The translations under genes and the position numbers were made by a program. Of a stretch of DNA of 64,000 nt, positions 1 through 11,902 are shown piece by piece. The DNA is from Euglena gracilis (lineage: Eukaryota; Euglenida; Euglenophyceae; Euglenales), in NCBI GenBank assembly GCA_039621445.1, contig CP154954.1, forward strand, positions 5,619,919 to 5,683,918, written 5' to 3'. The notes under the pieces are model-generated. The model saw only the letters and a list, made by a program, of their open reading frames with translations. It searched no databases and was not told the origin of the DNA. How positions within the stretch are numbered: position 1 is the first letter of the stretch; each line of letters begins with the position of its first letter.

Positions 1-1514
1 GTGTAAATCGCGTAATATTGGGCTAATCCCAAAAATACCTTTAAATGCGTTAAGGTCTTAATGACCTCAGGAGTCCATTTCTTAATGGCCTCCATCTTAC
101 TGGGTGCGGCTTTACGCTGCCCGTTGCTCAGGATATGCCTGCAAAACTTAATAATTTTGCGGAACAGGTACATTTTGGAACCCTTCACAAAAAGCACATG
201 CTTTTGGAACGCGGATAATACCGCCCGCACATCGCGATAATGCGGTTCGAGGATATCCTCGCCCGATTTCGCGGATGGCGGTTGGGTTCCCACCAGTACA
301 TCATCGATGTACACCAGAGCAAACGGTAAATCGCGCAAAACCCACTGGATCATGCGTTGAAACATGGCTGGGCCATTCTTAACACCCATGGGGAGTACCG
401 TCCGTTGGTACACACCCTTGGATGTCACGAATGCCGTGTACGGTTGCGAATCAGGATGCAAATGCATCTGATGGAAACCGTCTTCCAGATCAAAGATTGA
501 CCACAACCGGTTATCCGATTGTCTGGTGATCAAATCCTCGATCACCGGTAACGGGAAGGGGTCATCCTTCGTTTGTGAGTTCAGGTACCGGTAATCCAGC
601 ACTAGTCTCCACTTCTTCTGACCAGACTGGTCAGCTGGTTTGGGCACCACAAAAGCTTGTGATGTCCACTCGCTCTTGGAAGGGATAATCCACTTCCGCT
701 GGATGAGCTTCTCAATCATCTCGTTGAGAGCTTGTTCGCGTTCACCCGAACAACGGAAGAATTTCCGGTGCATGGGTTTAGCGCCATCCTTGAGCTCGAT
801 TTTGCAAACACCGAACGGGCCGTGAATCGCGGGGTCGATGTCGCAGGCTTAAACTGGGTTATCCAGTACACCATGGAATTCGCGAGTAATTCGCGAACAA
901 TAGTCAGCAGACTTGGGGTGTTGGTCCGCACTCTCAATGACCGCAGAAATCTGCGTTGAGGGTGTGGCCTCCCCATTGGTACCAAGGTATCTTGGCACAC
1001 GCAAATCGGATATTCCGAATGCGTCAAAGAAACAAATGCGAAAAATGATTTCTTTAACAGGTGGTAATAATAAACCACAAAAATCCTCAAATAGTGGTAC
1101 ATCAGCGGGTAAATCCCACCAATGAAAACACACATAGGACAATTGGTGAAACCAATCCGCATTCGGATTGACGGGTATGAGGAGAGCTCCTCGCGCTTCA
1201 TCGCGGAGGATTTTCTCCACCACATCCGGGATAAGTTTTGGGGGAGGGTGCATCCAGAGCACCGTATCACCCCAAAATTTAGCAAATGCGTTGGAATGTC
1301 GCGACCAATATCGCGACAAGCGCGCATGCGCTGTTGATGAAAACGCATCAATTTCCAACGACAAATCGAAGGAATCAGCCAAAGCCGCGATCTTGGAGAA
1401 CCATTCCTCCAAAATACGGTATTGGCCAAAATTAAAGGCGTTCCATACGCGCATCGCGTATGTGTTGACCTGGTTCGCGGTTGAAGAGGGGTAACGCAAT
1501 TCAGGGATCCGCAA
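1..1514 (-). pseudogene. Copy A pol: Dam-like module and N-terminal reverse transcriptase
   Basis: The frame opens at 1514 with MRIPELRYPSSTANQ, identical to copy B. It passes through the Dam-like module (EIDAFSSTAHARLSRYW, then LWMHPPPKLIPDVV) and ends at a TAA at about 849-851, where copy B has TAC. Beyond that stop the same frame continues as reverse transcriptase (DYRYLNSQTKDDPFPLP, YIDDVLVG near 300) and leaves the window at base 1. The substitution-type stop shows this copy cannot make a full Pol without readthrough. Confidence 0.85.
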
Positions 1515-2087
1515 ACATAGGTCAAGGGTGTGTCATCCACACTCCCTAGGGGCATTCCCAAGGGTTGATGGGTTGGATGGGTGCATACCCAGTCCATATC
1601 ATGCCAGATGGAGGTGGGGGAGGTGTGTGACACGGATTTCGCGGTCCCAAACAACAAGGCAATACCTCGTTGTTGGAGCACTTGATGTACGGTCGCGCAT
1701 TGCGATCCGCAACCAAGTGTATGGGCGAGCGAAATCGGGATTTGTGTTGGTGTTTGGACTAGACATCCACAATCGAAATCTGGCTGGGCGGAAATTCTCC
1801 TACAGTGCACACATTGGTAGGAAGTGTCGGAGTAGTGGTCCTGGTCGCGCATGTTGGTCTGGTGAGGGTGTGTGTAAAAGTTGGGATGCGCTTTTGAAGC
1901 TGCTGGGGGGTGTACAGATGTATCTGAAAGCGATACATCTGGTGGAAAACGGGGTATTGATGCAGCTGGGCGACTACTCGACACTGTGATCACTTCAGGC
2001 CTTTGGGCTTTCGTCTTGTAACCCAGTGAAACGAGGGGGGTACCGCTACTCGCTTGCCCTGCCTCATGGGAAACGGAACTTGGTGTG

Positions 2088-3084
2088 TCAATGGGCAGGG
2101 GGTGAACTTTCTCGGTACACCCGGTGTAGAAAACGTTGGTGGGTGTGGTTGGTAACGGGGTAAAATTTTTCGAAAACGGTGTGGAAAAATTGGTGGTCGT
2201 CGCGGTTGACGCCACAGGTGATGAAGGTTTGGGGGGCAATGAAGAGAATGGTGATGTGCGCAAACCGTGGGAGTGGCAATCCACTACCAGCCGGTGCTGA
2301 CGTAAAAAGGGGTATTCCAGAATTATGTCAGAACCGTGGATTCCAGATTCGTATCCCCAGGTATCCGGAAAATTTTGCGGTTGGGGGGGGGTGAGTGGTG
2401 CTTGGGGATGAGGGGTAGGACAATGTCCAAAAAGCATCCCAAGTCACCACCGCACATGGGGGTGTTGTCAGCCGTCGTAATTTTGATCGGCTTCTTGGCT
2501 TTCACCAAGAGGGGGGTTGGTATCAACCCGAACCGAAAAAGTAGTGCAATGCGACAACCAGTGTCAATGATAATTTTGACTTTTGCACAAAAATTTTGGA
2601 TTTTGATTTCCGCCTGGACTAAAAGTTCCATGGGGGGTAAGCAAAGCGAAGGGTCTGGCGAAAATACGTTTTCTTGCCAGCTTTCCCATGAACCCTTTCC
2701 TACTTTGCACAACATTCCGAGCGGAAAGTTGGAGTGGGGGGTGGGGGACCCGAAAATTTTCCGGGTACCGACCAGAAAGGCAGATGGGCAGGGGGGGCAG
2801 GGTTGATCAGGTCCTACCTCCATCTGTTCATCAGCCCAGTGGTCCGTGCCCTCGGACCTCGGGCTCCCCTACTCCAGGTCCGAACCGGCCGAATAGCCGG
2901 CTATGGGCCTTTTAGAGGTATACACGGCTTTCAACGTGCGCACCGCCATGCGGGCCTCGTCGAAATCGGTATCCCTGGTCTCATCCCCCTCCCTGCCCGA
3001 AGCCGGGGTGTCATCCTCCAAACAAGATATCTTGAAACCGACTTTATGGCGGTTGGAGGAGTGACCCTTGTCACCGCGATTCAT
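2088..3084 (-). pseudogene. Copy A retropepsin (protease) region
   Basis: A retroviral-type aspartic protease is recognisable from VKIIIDTGCRIALLFRFG (the DTG encoded at about 2549-2572). A later segment, SDIILEYPFLRQHRLVVDC, is the conserved second half of the fold and lies in a different frame. The shift falls at the G-run near 2381-2393. A linker ending YSAGSDLE precedes the protease at 2869-3084. Sequence and breaks are the same in copy B, so the break predates the duplication or reflects a homopolymer error in both. Confidence 0.75.
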
Positions 3085-3291
3085 ACCGCGATGACGTTGG
3101 CCAGGGCGGGGAGAACGAGAACGCGGACATTTGGATGAGTGGTGATCACTCGATCCACAAAGCGAACACCGAGATTTGTGTCGCGATTTTGGGAAACGGG
3201 GGGATCGGTTTCCCGATTTCCCGTCAAACCGCCGTGGTGACCGGGTATCCCGTCGACCATGACCGGTGTATCGGGGTTTTCCCGATGAGGA

Positions 3292-5891
3292 TCACGAAGA
3301 GGATGATCCGCTTCGCGAACGCGATCGCGATGCCTCGCGATGAGAATCACGCTTCTTGGCCGGGGCACCGGGTGACCTACCCCGAGGGGTACCGTGTTTC
3401 CGCTCATCGCGGAACGGGATCCGGGGGCTAATACCACCGGAACGGGGACCCGATGACCGTGAATTGCCCGATTGGCGTGAAAACGCGGAGGAACCCGAAC
3501 CTTGTGATGAGGTCGAGCCTCGCGGACTCTGAATACGCTTACGCGCTTCAGGATTAGGACATTCCCGAGACATATGTCCCGATTTGTTGCACAAAAAGCA
3601 CACTTTATCCGTGGCTTGGTCCGAAGAACGCGGATATCGCGTTTTCGATCCCGTGGTGGGTGAAGTGGGTGAAACCGGTGATTTTTGCAATCCACTCACC
3701 GCACCAGCCGGTAATCCAGCGGTTGGGTGTGCGTTATACGCGGATTGAATCTGACCAAGAAGCTGTGATAGCTTCAATTGCTTGGAAACGTAGTTCCAGC
3801 GTTGGTCAAGAGTCATTGGATGACTCGCCAACTCCTCACGATGGATATCCTTGATGAGGCTAGGCGTGAAATGCATGAGAACAGCGTCAAACTGTTCGCG
3901 CATTTGCTTTTCACTGAGTTCATCCACTTCAGCGGCAAGTCCTAACCATTTGGCATACCAAAGGTCAATGGACTTACATTTGCGGTCGGGTGGGGCGCAT
4001 CCACTTGGTCTCCAGGGTAATCCTAGCGACCAAACTTGAACTGGTGGAAGCGTATTGCTCCACCAGGTCATCAAAGGAAACGCGGTAGCGAATGACGAGT
4101 TGTCGCGCGCGCTCCTTCTCATCCCTAGGGAGGCAATCAATGAATTCCATCTTGATCACCTCCGGGTTTGTGTCCTGGGTTGGCCCTTTCAATGCCCAGT
4201 AGTACTCCCAGTCCCGGAAAAACTGTCTCCATGTGGTTGGGTCACCGTCCCATTGGGGTTTCACCTTATTCGCGATTGCGATGGTGCCCTTGAAGTCTTT
4301 CTGAAAAACCCGTTGGCCCTCGGTGGTATTCCGTGGATTCGGGCCCGGGTACGCTCGAGCACCAAGCGTATTCTTTCCGGATTCTTGTCGGAATCGCGAA
4401 ATTTCTGGTGAAGGTGAATCCTGGTACCGGAAATCCGGTCGCAAACCCTGTTGGTCACCCGTAATAGGGGGACACTCCGGTGTGGGGGTATGTCGCACAT
4501 GCAACATGTGACCCACTCGTGGTGTACGGGTTTAGCTCATTCCACGCACAAGCATGAAATGATGGATTTCTTGGTGGAGACTTGGTGGAATCGCCGTGTT
4601 TTCCGAAAATTCGGTTCCCGTAATGGGAAATTCATCCGAAAACTGGTTTTGAGTTGTAGGCAAGGCCAATGGTGGCACAATTCGCGGAATCGCGGATTGT
4701 GACACTCGGGACACGGGTGGTCGTGGTGGATGTGCACCTTGATTCGGGTTGTGGAAACGCGAATCTGGAGCATCTGGCGCATCTTCGGCAATGCATACTG
4801 CCGAATTGCAGTGTGAAACCCGCTGTTGGTTGGACACATTATCCAAACCCACAGACAAGTCATGCACACTTTGCTCCAAATGCTCAACGAGTTGGAGTTG
4901 GCCGCAAATACGGTCAACTTCATCCTCCAAAGCGCGAATACGCTTGCGGTAACGGGAAAAGCCATCCAAGTGCGGAATCCTTTCGGAAATTCCGGTAACA
5001 TCTTGGACAAGTTTCCCGTGAGACTTATCCAATAATTGGAGTTGTCCCATTAATGCTTTTACAGCATTTGAGAGAATCTGCAAAGGTGATGTCACCGTGG
5101 TTGGTGTGGTGGTGGGTGCAACCGGTGCAGGGTTATCCGAGAACGCGGCTGTGGTACCCACGGGCAAATTTCCGGGTGGTGGCTTATCCAACAACGCGGA
5201 AATCCGCTCATCCAACCTGGTAATCTCACCTTGCGTGGATCAGGCATTCCGATTCACCGATTCCTCAAGCCGTAATAGGCTGTTGCAGAAATCTTGCAAG
5301 GTTTCCTGATTGTTAGTGAGCATTTTGTCATAAAATGCCTTGAAATCAGGGTTCTCGGTAATCCGAGAACTGGAACCTGCAGGCAAAGACTGCATTTCCG
5401 TTACTTTGGTAGACACCGATGCATACCGGGTCTGGAGTTCCCCAATAGCAGTCTGAATGCCGCTAATGTCTGGAACTGGGTGGGAAAGTGCAGAATAGCT
5501 TTGTTGCAAACCCGCAATGGCCGAGTTAATCCCGCCAATGTCGGATTGCAACTGCAACTGCAGGGAATCCTGCCGTTGTGCTATTTCCGCGACTTTCGCG
5601 ATCAGATTGGATAATCCAACCCGATTCGCGTCACAATAGCAGGTTTTCTGCTCCAAACGGGAAAGTCGCTCCTCCAACTGCCGCACATACGTGTGGGGAG
5701 CAAAATTCTCGTTGGCTTGTGACTGGAATTGCCGAAACTTTTCCGTTTCATCGCACAACTGCATAATGCGGTGTTGCGATTCATGGAAAGTTGCAGACAA
5801 TGTGGTGAAATGGTCCATAGACACAAATCCACCACTGCTGGATGTTGCAGACGAGGAATCTCGTGCATGCAACTGTTGTTGCAAATGCAAC
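3292..5891 (-). pseudogene. Copy A Gag, broken
   Basis: This is the Gag of copy B in at least three pieces. It carries the coiled-coil-rich middle, the capsid-like segment around PQWDGDPTTWRQFFRDWEYY, a CCHC zinc knuckle (CFLCNKSGHMSRECPNPEA, intact here) and an Arg/Ser-rich tail ending in SRSRSRSGSSSS. Breaks visible against copy B are a TGA near 5241 (CGA in B), a stop near 4532 and a 5-base deletion near 4004. The N-terminal quarter is missing because the assembly gap cuts it at 5892. Confidence 0.85.
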
Positions 5892-5904
5892 NNNNNNNNN
5901 NNNN
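5892..5904. other. Assembly gap (13 N)
   Basis: Thirteen consecutive N separate copy-A gag from unrelated sequence. In copy B the gag continues without interruption past the equivalent base (about 16280), so the two sides of this gap need not be adjacent in the genome. Confidence 1.
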
Positions 5905-8030
5905 CAGCCACACATGGAGGTTGTTGCACCACAACACCTCGATCAGGCGTTCGATGTCAGGGTGTAGTGGGTAGAATTCCCACTGTACGCCGAGGGGTCC
6001 GACTGTATGAATACAGTCGAAGACTGCCTTCAGCCTTCGGGCCAACACACGCTGGTCCCGAAAACCCAACTGGTGCAGGTAACTGCGACCAGTGGAGTCG
6101 CTGAAGAGACCCCAGTTCTGGCAGGGGTATCCCAGCCAAAACCAGAGCTCCCAGAAACCCGGCTGGGCATCCAGCAAGGGTCTGCCACCTTCACCTTCGA
6201 AGGCGTACAGATCTATTCCGTAATGGAATAGTCTGACTCTGTTCTCGGTGTGGCGTAATACCACATCGATGACTGCTTGTGGAGGGGTGACGGGGCGGTT
6301 TCCTGCAACATGGTAATCATGCTGCATTCGCCAGCCTTCGTCCTCCAGCTCCTCCTTGAACCTGAGCATATGCTCAAAGTCCGAGAGGACTTCCGCTGGT
6401 TCCTCTTCCTCCTCACGTGATGTTCCCTTACCTTTACCCTCACCCTTCCCTTTGCCGGCCACGCCTTTGCCTTCTCCCTTGCCTTTGCCCTCGGCCTTGC
6501 CTGTCTCCTTTCCCGTCTGGCGAATACCAGAGGGTCGGGCGCTCGGTGCCGCAGGAGTCGGTTCGGTTCCTTCCCATTCCATCTCTGGGGAGGGACCTGG
6601 CCGCTCCGCTGCACGTCGCGGTGATGGCGTGGCTGGGCGCTGGCTAGGAGTCTGGCGTGGGCTTGGCTTCGACGCAGGGGGTCGCGGCTCCTTCCATACC
6701 GGAGGGATCGGCGGTGGCATAGCGGCAACAGGACGGCTCATCGCCACCTGTGCCTCCGGTGGTCGTCCAGCCGGGGTATCCTGGCTGGCTTCCACCTGCA
6801 TTGCCACACCGCCTTCCGCGTCCCGTGGGCTGGGGTGTAAGGTTTTCCGTAGCCCTGTCGCGCTTCAGGGTGGCAGGTAATACTGCCACACCTGCCCGGG
6901 GCTCACCGGGTAATACCGGGGTTGCCACCCGCAGCTGCGGCTGGGACGGATGGTTAGGGGGTGTATCCACGGCCCTGAAGGGCAGCCAGAGAGGAGTAAT
7001 ACCTCGTCCGGTGCTCTTCAGACGCGAATACTGGCTCCTGCAGGAAGTGCCGAGCAAGCTCATCCTGCTCGGTTCCCGGAGGTGCCATGTGATAGTAGGG
7101 AGTCTCCTGCCGACGGGGGATATCCCCAGTCTGGACAGGAGCTGCACTGGGCGGTCGGGCTGCCTCACGGTGGGGAGGTTCATCCTCCACCACTATGGGC
7201 TCCGCCTGCCTCCGTGGCTCAACGCCAGGGACAGGGGCGACCGGTGATGCCTGTGACATGTGTTGGACGTATGCCTCAGGGGGCACGTCCGACTGTCCGG
7301 CCGGGAGCACGCGTGCGCCGCGCGGGTAATCCGCGTGCGTCGCGTACCGCGAGACAAATTGCTCCGCTGGCGGCTCGCGCGGCGGCATTCGCTGCGGCGA
7401 GAGCGGGCGAGCAAAAATTCTCGTCATCCCAGGTGGGACATGCACAGCCTCACCTACCGGTGGGGGCGTGTGCTCACGCATATGCACGGTGTGGGATCCC
7501 ACCGGCGTCTGCGTTTGCAGCATGGGCGGCACATACACGCCCAGGTCCATCATTGTCTCGCCAGGCTCGAATCCGGAATCGGATGCCGACGAGAAATACC
7601 GTCTCCCCGTCATCAGGGCTTGACCACAGGGACACCACTGAGCCACCGGGGTGTTGGCTACCACCAACAACTGAGCACAGTATGCATCCCAAAGGGCTTG
7701 CATAAAGGGCTCCGTTGGGGGGTGTGCGCACATACGCATCGCCCGCTCCAACGTCTCCGTAGTGCGGAAGATCATCTCTCCCGCATACGGGGGCAGGCGC
7801 GATCTGCGCTGCGCTGGTGGCTGAGGTGCCGGCTGCTGGACGGCAGATGGATCTGGTACCGCATATGCGGACCGGCTGCTGGTAGCCGCGGCGAATACCG
7901 GGGCTGAAACCCTCTCAGCATGTGGGGCACCCGAAATCGGGGCCTCAGCATACTGAGGGTACTGGGGGTATGGCGCGCCAGAAGGCTGCGGCCATGGTGG
8001 ACCTGGTCCAGGTCCGCGCCCAGGCAGCAT
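5905..8030 (-). pseudogene. Unrecognised proline-rich retroelement protein (ORF3-like or second gag), frameshifted
   Basis: One protein seems to run from MLPGRGPGPGPPWPQPSG at 8030 to the gap at 5905 through two frame changes (near 6955 and near 6810). The first part (8030-6954, 358 codons) is Pro/Gln/Ala-rich with one folded-looking patch holding WCPCGQALMTGRRYF. The middle has a run of KGKGEGKG repeats and an acidic stretch (REEEEEPAE). The last part (about 6400-5905) is globular in composition, with FWELWFWLGYPCQNWGLFSD and GVQWEFYPLHPDIERLIEVL. I do not recognise a family. It starts only 195 bases beyond the chromodomain stop of copy B with no terminal repeat between, so it may be a third ORF of that element. 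It could equally be the gag of another element. Confidence 0.5.
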
Positions 8031-8225
8031 GATGCTACCCGAACGACGACGACAACCAAGGGTAACCTTGTTGTCAGTCGCTTTGAGTGCTGGTGCACTG
8101 AAAGAGGTAGGCTTCCATCTTAATCAAAAACTCTGCGAGAAAGATAGAGAAAGAAGGAAGTGCAGGGGGGGTATAAACGCGAAACATTCACATAAAACAC
8201 ACGCATTCTCCAAAACGAAATCGTT
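8031..8225 (-). other. Short non-coding spacer downstream of the chromodomain
   Basis: This 195-base interval separates the integrase-chromodomain stop from the next start codon. I see no TG...CA repeat, primer site or match to the LTR relics at 17.2-19.8 kb. A purine tract (reading GAAAGATAGAGAAAGAAGG on the plus strand, near 8140) is the only notable feature, and it is on the wrong strand for a polypurine tract. Confidence 0.4.
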
Positions 8226-9480
8226 TCAGAAAGTGTTTATGTTTATGTCTATGTGATTGCGCTTGTTCCACAGCTTCCAATCCTGCTGGATATATCCAAC
8301 AAAACTGGATGCTGGCTCCCAAGTGTCCTCCTCTGGCCCATACCCTTTCCAACGAACTTTCCAGTAGTGCACACCCCTGTCGACCTTGTGGTCTATTATC
8401 CTATCGACCACAAAATCGTCCGTTTCAGGTAATCTGGAACGGGGCTTGAAATATAGGCAGGGGATAGCTTTTCCGTCTGGGGGGCTTAGGTACGGTTTGA
8501 AGTCGTCCATATGGACGTCCTCAATCCCGTTGGGCAAGGCAACTTTATATCGCCCGCTACTACCTAACCTCTCCAATATTTAGCATGGGCCGAGCCAAAG
8601 AGGATCTAGCTTGGAAGATTGCATGCGGGTGCGGTTATTCCGTACCCACACGCGGTCACCTGGACTATACACAGGTGTGTTTAAGTTTTGTAAAAACGAT
8701 TTCCGTTTGTTGGAATGAATTTCTGTGTTACGTGATTGGACTGCAGAGCGGAGTGATTCCACTTCTGCAAACCACGTTTCACAGCTGACGCTACTTCGGG
8801 CATGTCTCTCCGAGGGGATATCCCCTATGGCCGGAGGGTCTCGTCCGAAAACAATTTTGTACGGTGAGTGTGGTAATACCAACCCTGGCAAGGTATTGAT
8901 GTAAAACAAACACCAGTGAAGAACGGATAAACAATTCTTACCCGAGTCAGCCAGTGAAAGGCGAAGCATATTGACAACGGATTTCACGGCCGCCTCGGCT
9001 CTACTATTGCCTTTTGGGCGGTATATAATGGAAAAATGCTGCTCAATGCCGAGTAAACCGCACAAAGTTGTGAAAAACCGCGAAGAGATCAAGTGATCTT
9101 GATCACTCACGATTTCGTTCGGTAAACCCATTAAGCAGATACAACAAAAACGTAACCGTAAATTTTGTCATCTGATCCTTTGCAAGGTTCAAGTTCGAGA
9201 AATATCCATGCAGAGGGACGTAAAAATGTCTGGTGGTACGGGGAAAAAGTCCATCGTACCAGGGGGGGTACCTCTGCGCGGTTTCACAGCCTGACAAATT
9301 TGGCACCGTTGCGAAATTCGCAAACAGCGCGAATATAAATCTTTTACACTCAGGGTTGTGCAACATCTGCGACCCACTAGTGAAAGAAGTTTGGGGGCCC
9401 CAGGGTGACCATGGTTGTGATAGCTGAAAATCACATCATCAACCAGGTCTTGGGGTATACAATATTTATAACCAGAATCA
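8226..9480 (-). pseudogene. Copy B integrase with C-terminal chromodomain
   Basis: The zinc-binding start is seen in YHNHGHPGAPKLL and RCQICQAVKPRR. The catalytic core shows a first Asp in LCMDI (near 9208), the second in EIVSDQDHLISS (near 9100) and the Glu in RPKGNSRAEAAVKSVV. A chromodomain ends the protein ([20 protein letters not shown], then [15 protein letters not shown]); in the family this module binds methylated histone tails and steers integration. The first and second catalytic Asp are only about 36 residues apart, shorter than usual for this fold, and there are frame changes near 9400, 9190 and 8580. I infer an internal deletion and an inactive integrase. Confidence 0.8.
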
Positions 9481-9499
9481 TTCCGGAAAATAAGCCGCA

Positions 9500-10240
9500 A
9501 TGGTGATAGAGAGTAATTCTCTATAGATTCACCATTACGAAGTCTATTCACAATGGTACTATATATAGGGTCACGCGAATAATCCCATTCGCGGAAAAAT
9601 AGGGGGGTAGGAGTTTCCGTACGCGTAATGCGACGGGGTCCGGCAGTGCGTCCACGCCGGCGCCTTCCACGCAATGGTGAAATGGCGATGCTGCGATATA
9701 CCCGGGAAACGGGTAGTGAATCGAGCATGTTGTCCGCAGCGTCGGATCGACGTGCGAACTGGTCAGCCTCATGGCTGCCATGAAAAGTCGCATCACCCTC
9801 ATCCGGGTTCCCAGGATAATACCAGGGGGCTCGGCTGAGAGGATTCGCAACTTTTTGCGTGTGACCTGGGGTATAGATAACCACCAGGTTAAACTGGCTC
9901 AAGAACTCATGCCATCGGCATCTTCTGCCCACTGATGACATGGCCTTGTTCAGGTCCTCGGTATACCAGTGTTGAAGGCTCTCATGATCCGTCAACACAA
10001 GTATCTGGACCAAGCTGCTGGCTATCCAGCTGCGGAATTGCTGGAGAATAAGCACAATGGCATATGTCTCCTTTTCGCGAATGCTCCATTTAACCTGTCC
10101 TTTCCCGTTGTCGCCCTGTAGCTTCCTGCTGAAGAAAGCCACAGGTCGGAGGTCATTCGCCGCATTATGCAGGCTAAGAACCCCGCCAACAGCGTAATCG
10201 CTGCTGTCGACTTCCAGGACATACGGTTGTATGGATCCGC
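9500..10240 (-). pseudogene. Copy B RNase H and linker
   Basis: A Ty3-type RNase H follows RT. VDSSDYAVGGVL sits near 10210 in the new frame, then AFFSRKLQGDNGKGQVKWS, the ETYAIVLILQQFRSW segment, ILVLTDHESLQHWY and the closing YTPGHTQKVANPLSRA. Relative to RT the frame changes near 10230, so RT and RNase H are not in one uninterrupted frame in this copy. The enzyme would degrade the RNA strand of the RNA/DNA hybrid during reverse transcription. Confidence 0.8.
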
Positions 10241-11902
10241 GATATCGAGAACCACGTTCTCGAGCAGCAAGTCCTTGATTTTATTCAAGGCCTCGCGCAT
10301 TTGGTCATCCCAAATGACTTTTGCGTTATCGGGTGTCCGATTTTTGAGTTGTCGGGTTAGGGGTACCCCGATTTTCGTGAAATCTTTCGTGTAAATCGCG
10401 TAATATTGGGCTAATCCCAAAAATACCTTTAAATGCGTTAAGGTCTTAATGACCTCAGGAGTCCATTTCTTAATGGCCTCCATCTTACTGGGTGCGGCTT
10501 TACGCTGCCCGTTGCTCAGGATATGCCTGCAAAACTTAATAATTTTGCGGAACAGGTACATTTTGGAACCCTTCACAAAAAGCACATGCTTTTGGAACGC
10601 GGATAATACCGCCCGCACATCGCGATAATGCGGTTCGAGGATATCCTCGCCCGATTTCGCGGATGGCGGTTGGGTTCCCACCAGTACATCATCGATGTAC
10701 ACCAGAGCAAACGGTAAATCGCGCAAAACCCACTGGATCATGCGTTGAAACATGGCTGGGCCATTCTTAACACCCATGGGGAGTACCGTCCATTGGTACA
10801 CACCCTTGGATGTCACGAATGCCGTGTACGGTTGCGAATCAGGATGCAAATGCATCTGATGGAAACCGTCTTCCAGATCAAAGATTGACCACAACCGGTT
10901 ATCCGATTGTCTGGTGATCAAATCCTCGATCACCGGTAACGGGAAGGGGTCATCCTTCGTTTGGGAGTTCAGGTACCGGTAATCCAGCACTAGTCTCCAC
11001 TTCTTCTGACCAGACTGGTCAGCTGGTTTGGGCACCACAAAAGCTTGTGATGTCCACTCGCTCTTGGAAGGGATAATCCACTTCCGCTGGATGAGCTTCT
11101 CAATCATCTCGTTGAGAGCTTGTTCGCGTTCACCCGAACAACGGAAGAATTTCCGGTGCATGGGTTTAGCGCCATCCTTGAGCTCGATTTTGCAAACACC
11201 GAACGGGCCGCGAATCGCGGGGTCGATGTCGCAGGCGTAAACTGGGTTATCCAGTACACCATGGAATTCGCGAGTAATTCGCGAACAATAGTCAGCAGAC
11301 TTGGGGTGTTGGTCCGCACTCTCAATGACCGCAGAAATCTGCGTTGAGGGTGTGGCCTCCCCATTGGTACCAAGGTATCTTGGCACACGCAAATCGGATA
11401 TTCCGAATGCGTCAAAGAAACAAATGCGAAAAATGATTTCTTTAACAGGTGGTAATAATAAACCACAAAAATCCTCAAATAGTGGTACATCAGCGGGTAA
11501 ATCCCACCAATGAAAACACACATAGGACAATTGGCGAAACCAATCCGCATTCGGATTGACGGGTATGAGGAGAGCTCCTCTCGCTTCTTCGCGGAGGATT
11601 TTCTCCACCACATCCGGGATAAGTTTTGGGGGAGGGTGCATCCAGAGCACCGTATCACCCCAAAATTTAGCAAATGCGTTGGAATGTCGCGACCAATATC
11701 GCGACAAGCGCGCATGCGCTGTTGATGAAAACGCATCAATTTCCAACGACAAATCGAAGGAATCAGCCAAAGCCGCGATCTTGGAGAACCATTCCTCCAA
11801 AATACGGTATTGGCCAAAATTAAAGGCGTTCCATACGCGCATCGCGTATGTGTTGACCTGGTTCGCGGTTGAAGAGGGGTAACGCAATTCAGGGATCCGC
11901 AA
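10022..11902 (-). CDS. Copy B Pol: Dam-like module plus reverse transcriptase
   Basis: A 626-codon open frame starts at MRIPELRYPSSTANQ. Residues about 53-170 match the Dam-like (adenine methyltransferase-related) module of DIRS elements: EIDAFSSTAHARLSRYW, FAKFWGDTVLWMHPPPKLIP, ARGALLIPVNPNADWF. The catalytic NPPW/Y is replaced by HPPP, so methyl transfer is unlikely. The reverse transcriptase follows, with PKPADQSGQKKWRLVLDYRY, FDLEDGFHQMHLHPDSQPYT, the YIDD catalytic box near 10688-10699 and FLGLAQYYAIYTKDFTK at the thumb. The last 70 or so codons are out of frame; the true continuation is RNase H in another frame. The protein would normally be released from a Gag-Pol precursor. Confidence 0.85.
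   Translation of the reverse strand: MRIPELRYPSSTANQVNTYAMRVWNAFNFGQYRILEEWFSKIAALADSFDLSLEIDAFSSTAHARLSRYWSRHSNAFAKFWGDTVLWMHPPPKLIPDVVEKILREEARGALLIPVNPNADWFRQLSYVCFHWWDLPADVPLFEDFCGLLLPPVKEIIFRICFFDAFGISDLRVPRYLGTNGEATPSTQISAVIESADQHPKSADYCSRITREFHGVLDNPVYACDIDPAIRGPFGVCKIELKDGAKPMHRKFFRCSGEREQALNEMIEKLIQRKWIIPSKSEWTSQAFVVPKPADQSGQKKWRLVLDYRYLNSQTKDDPFPLPVIEDLITRQSDNRLWSIFDLEDGFHQMHLHPDSQPYTAFVTSKGVYQWTVLPMGVKNGPAMFQRMIQWVLRDLPFALVYIDDVLVGTQPPSAKSGEDILEPHYRDVRAVLSAFQKHVLFVKGSKMYLFRKIIKFCRHILSNGQRKAAPSKMEAIKKWTPEVIKTLTHLKVFLGLAQYYAIYTKDFTKIGVPLTRQLKNRTPDNAKVIWDDQMREALNKIKDLLLENVVLDIADPYNRMSWKSTAAITLLAGFLACIMRRMTSDLWLSSAGSYRATTGKDRLNGAFAKRRHMPLCLFSSNSAAG

Larger units (their letters stand above)
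1..5891 (-). mobile_element. Ty3/gypsy-type chromodomain retroelement, copy A (partial, decayed)
   Basis: Read on the minus strand this segment contains Gag, protease, a Dam-like module and the start of reverse transcriptase, in that order. It matches 10390-16280 (copy B) almost base for base in the pol part and with more substitutions in gag. It leaves the window at base 1 and stops at a 13-N gap at 5892, so neither terminal repeat is visible. It is broken relative to copy B by a 5-base deletion near 4004, stops near 5241, 4532 and 850, and shared frameshifts in the protease. I infer an inactive copy. Confidence 0.9.
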
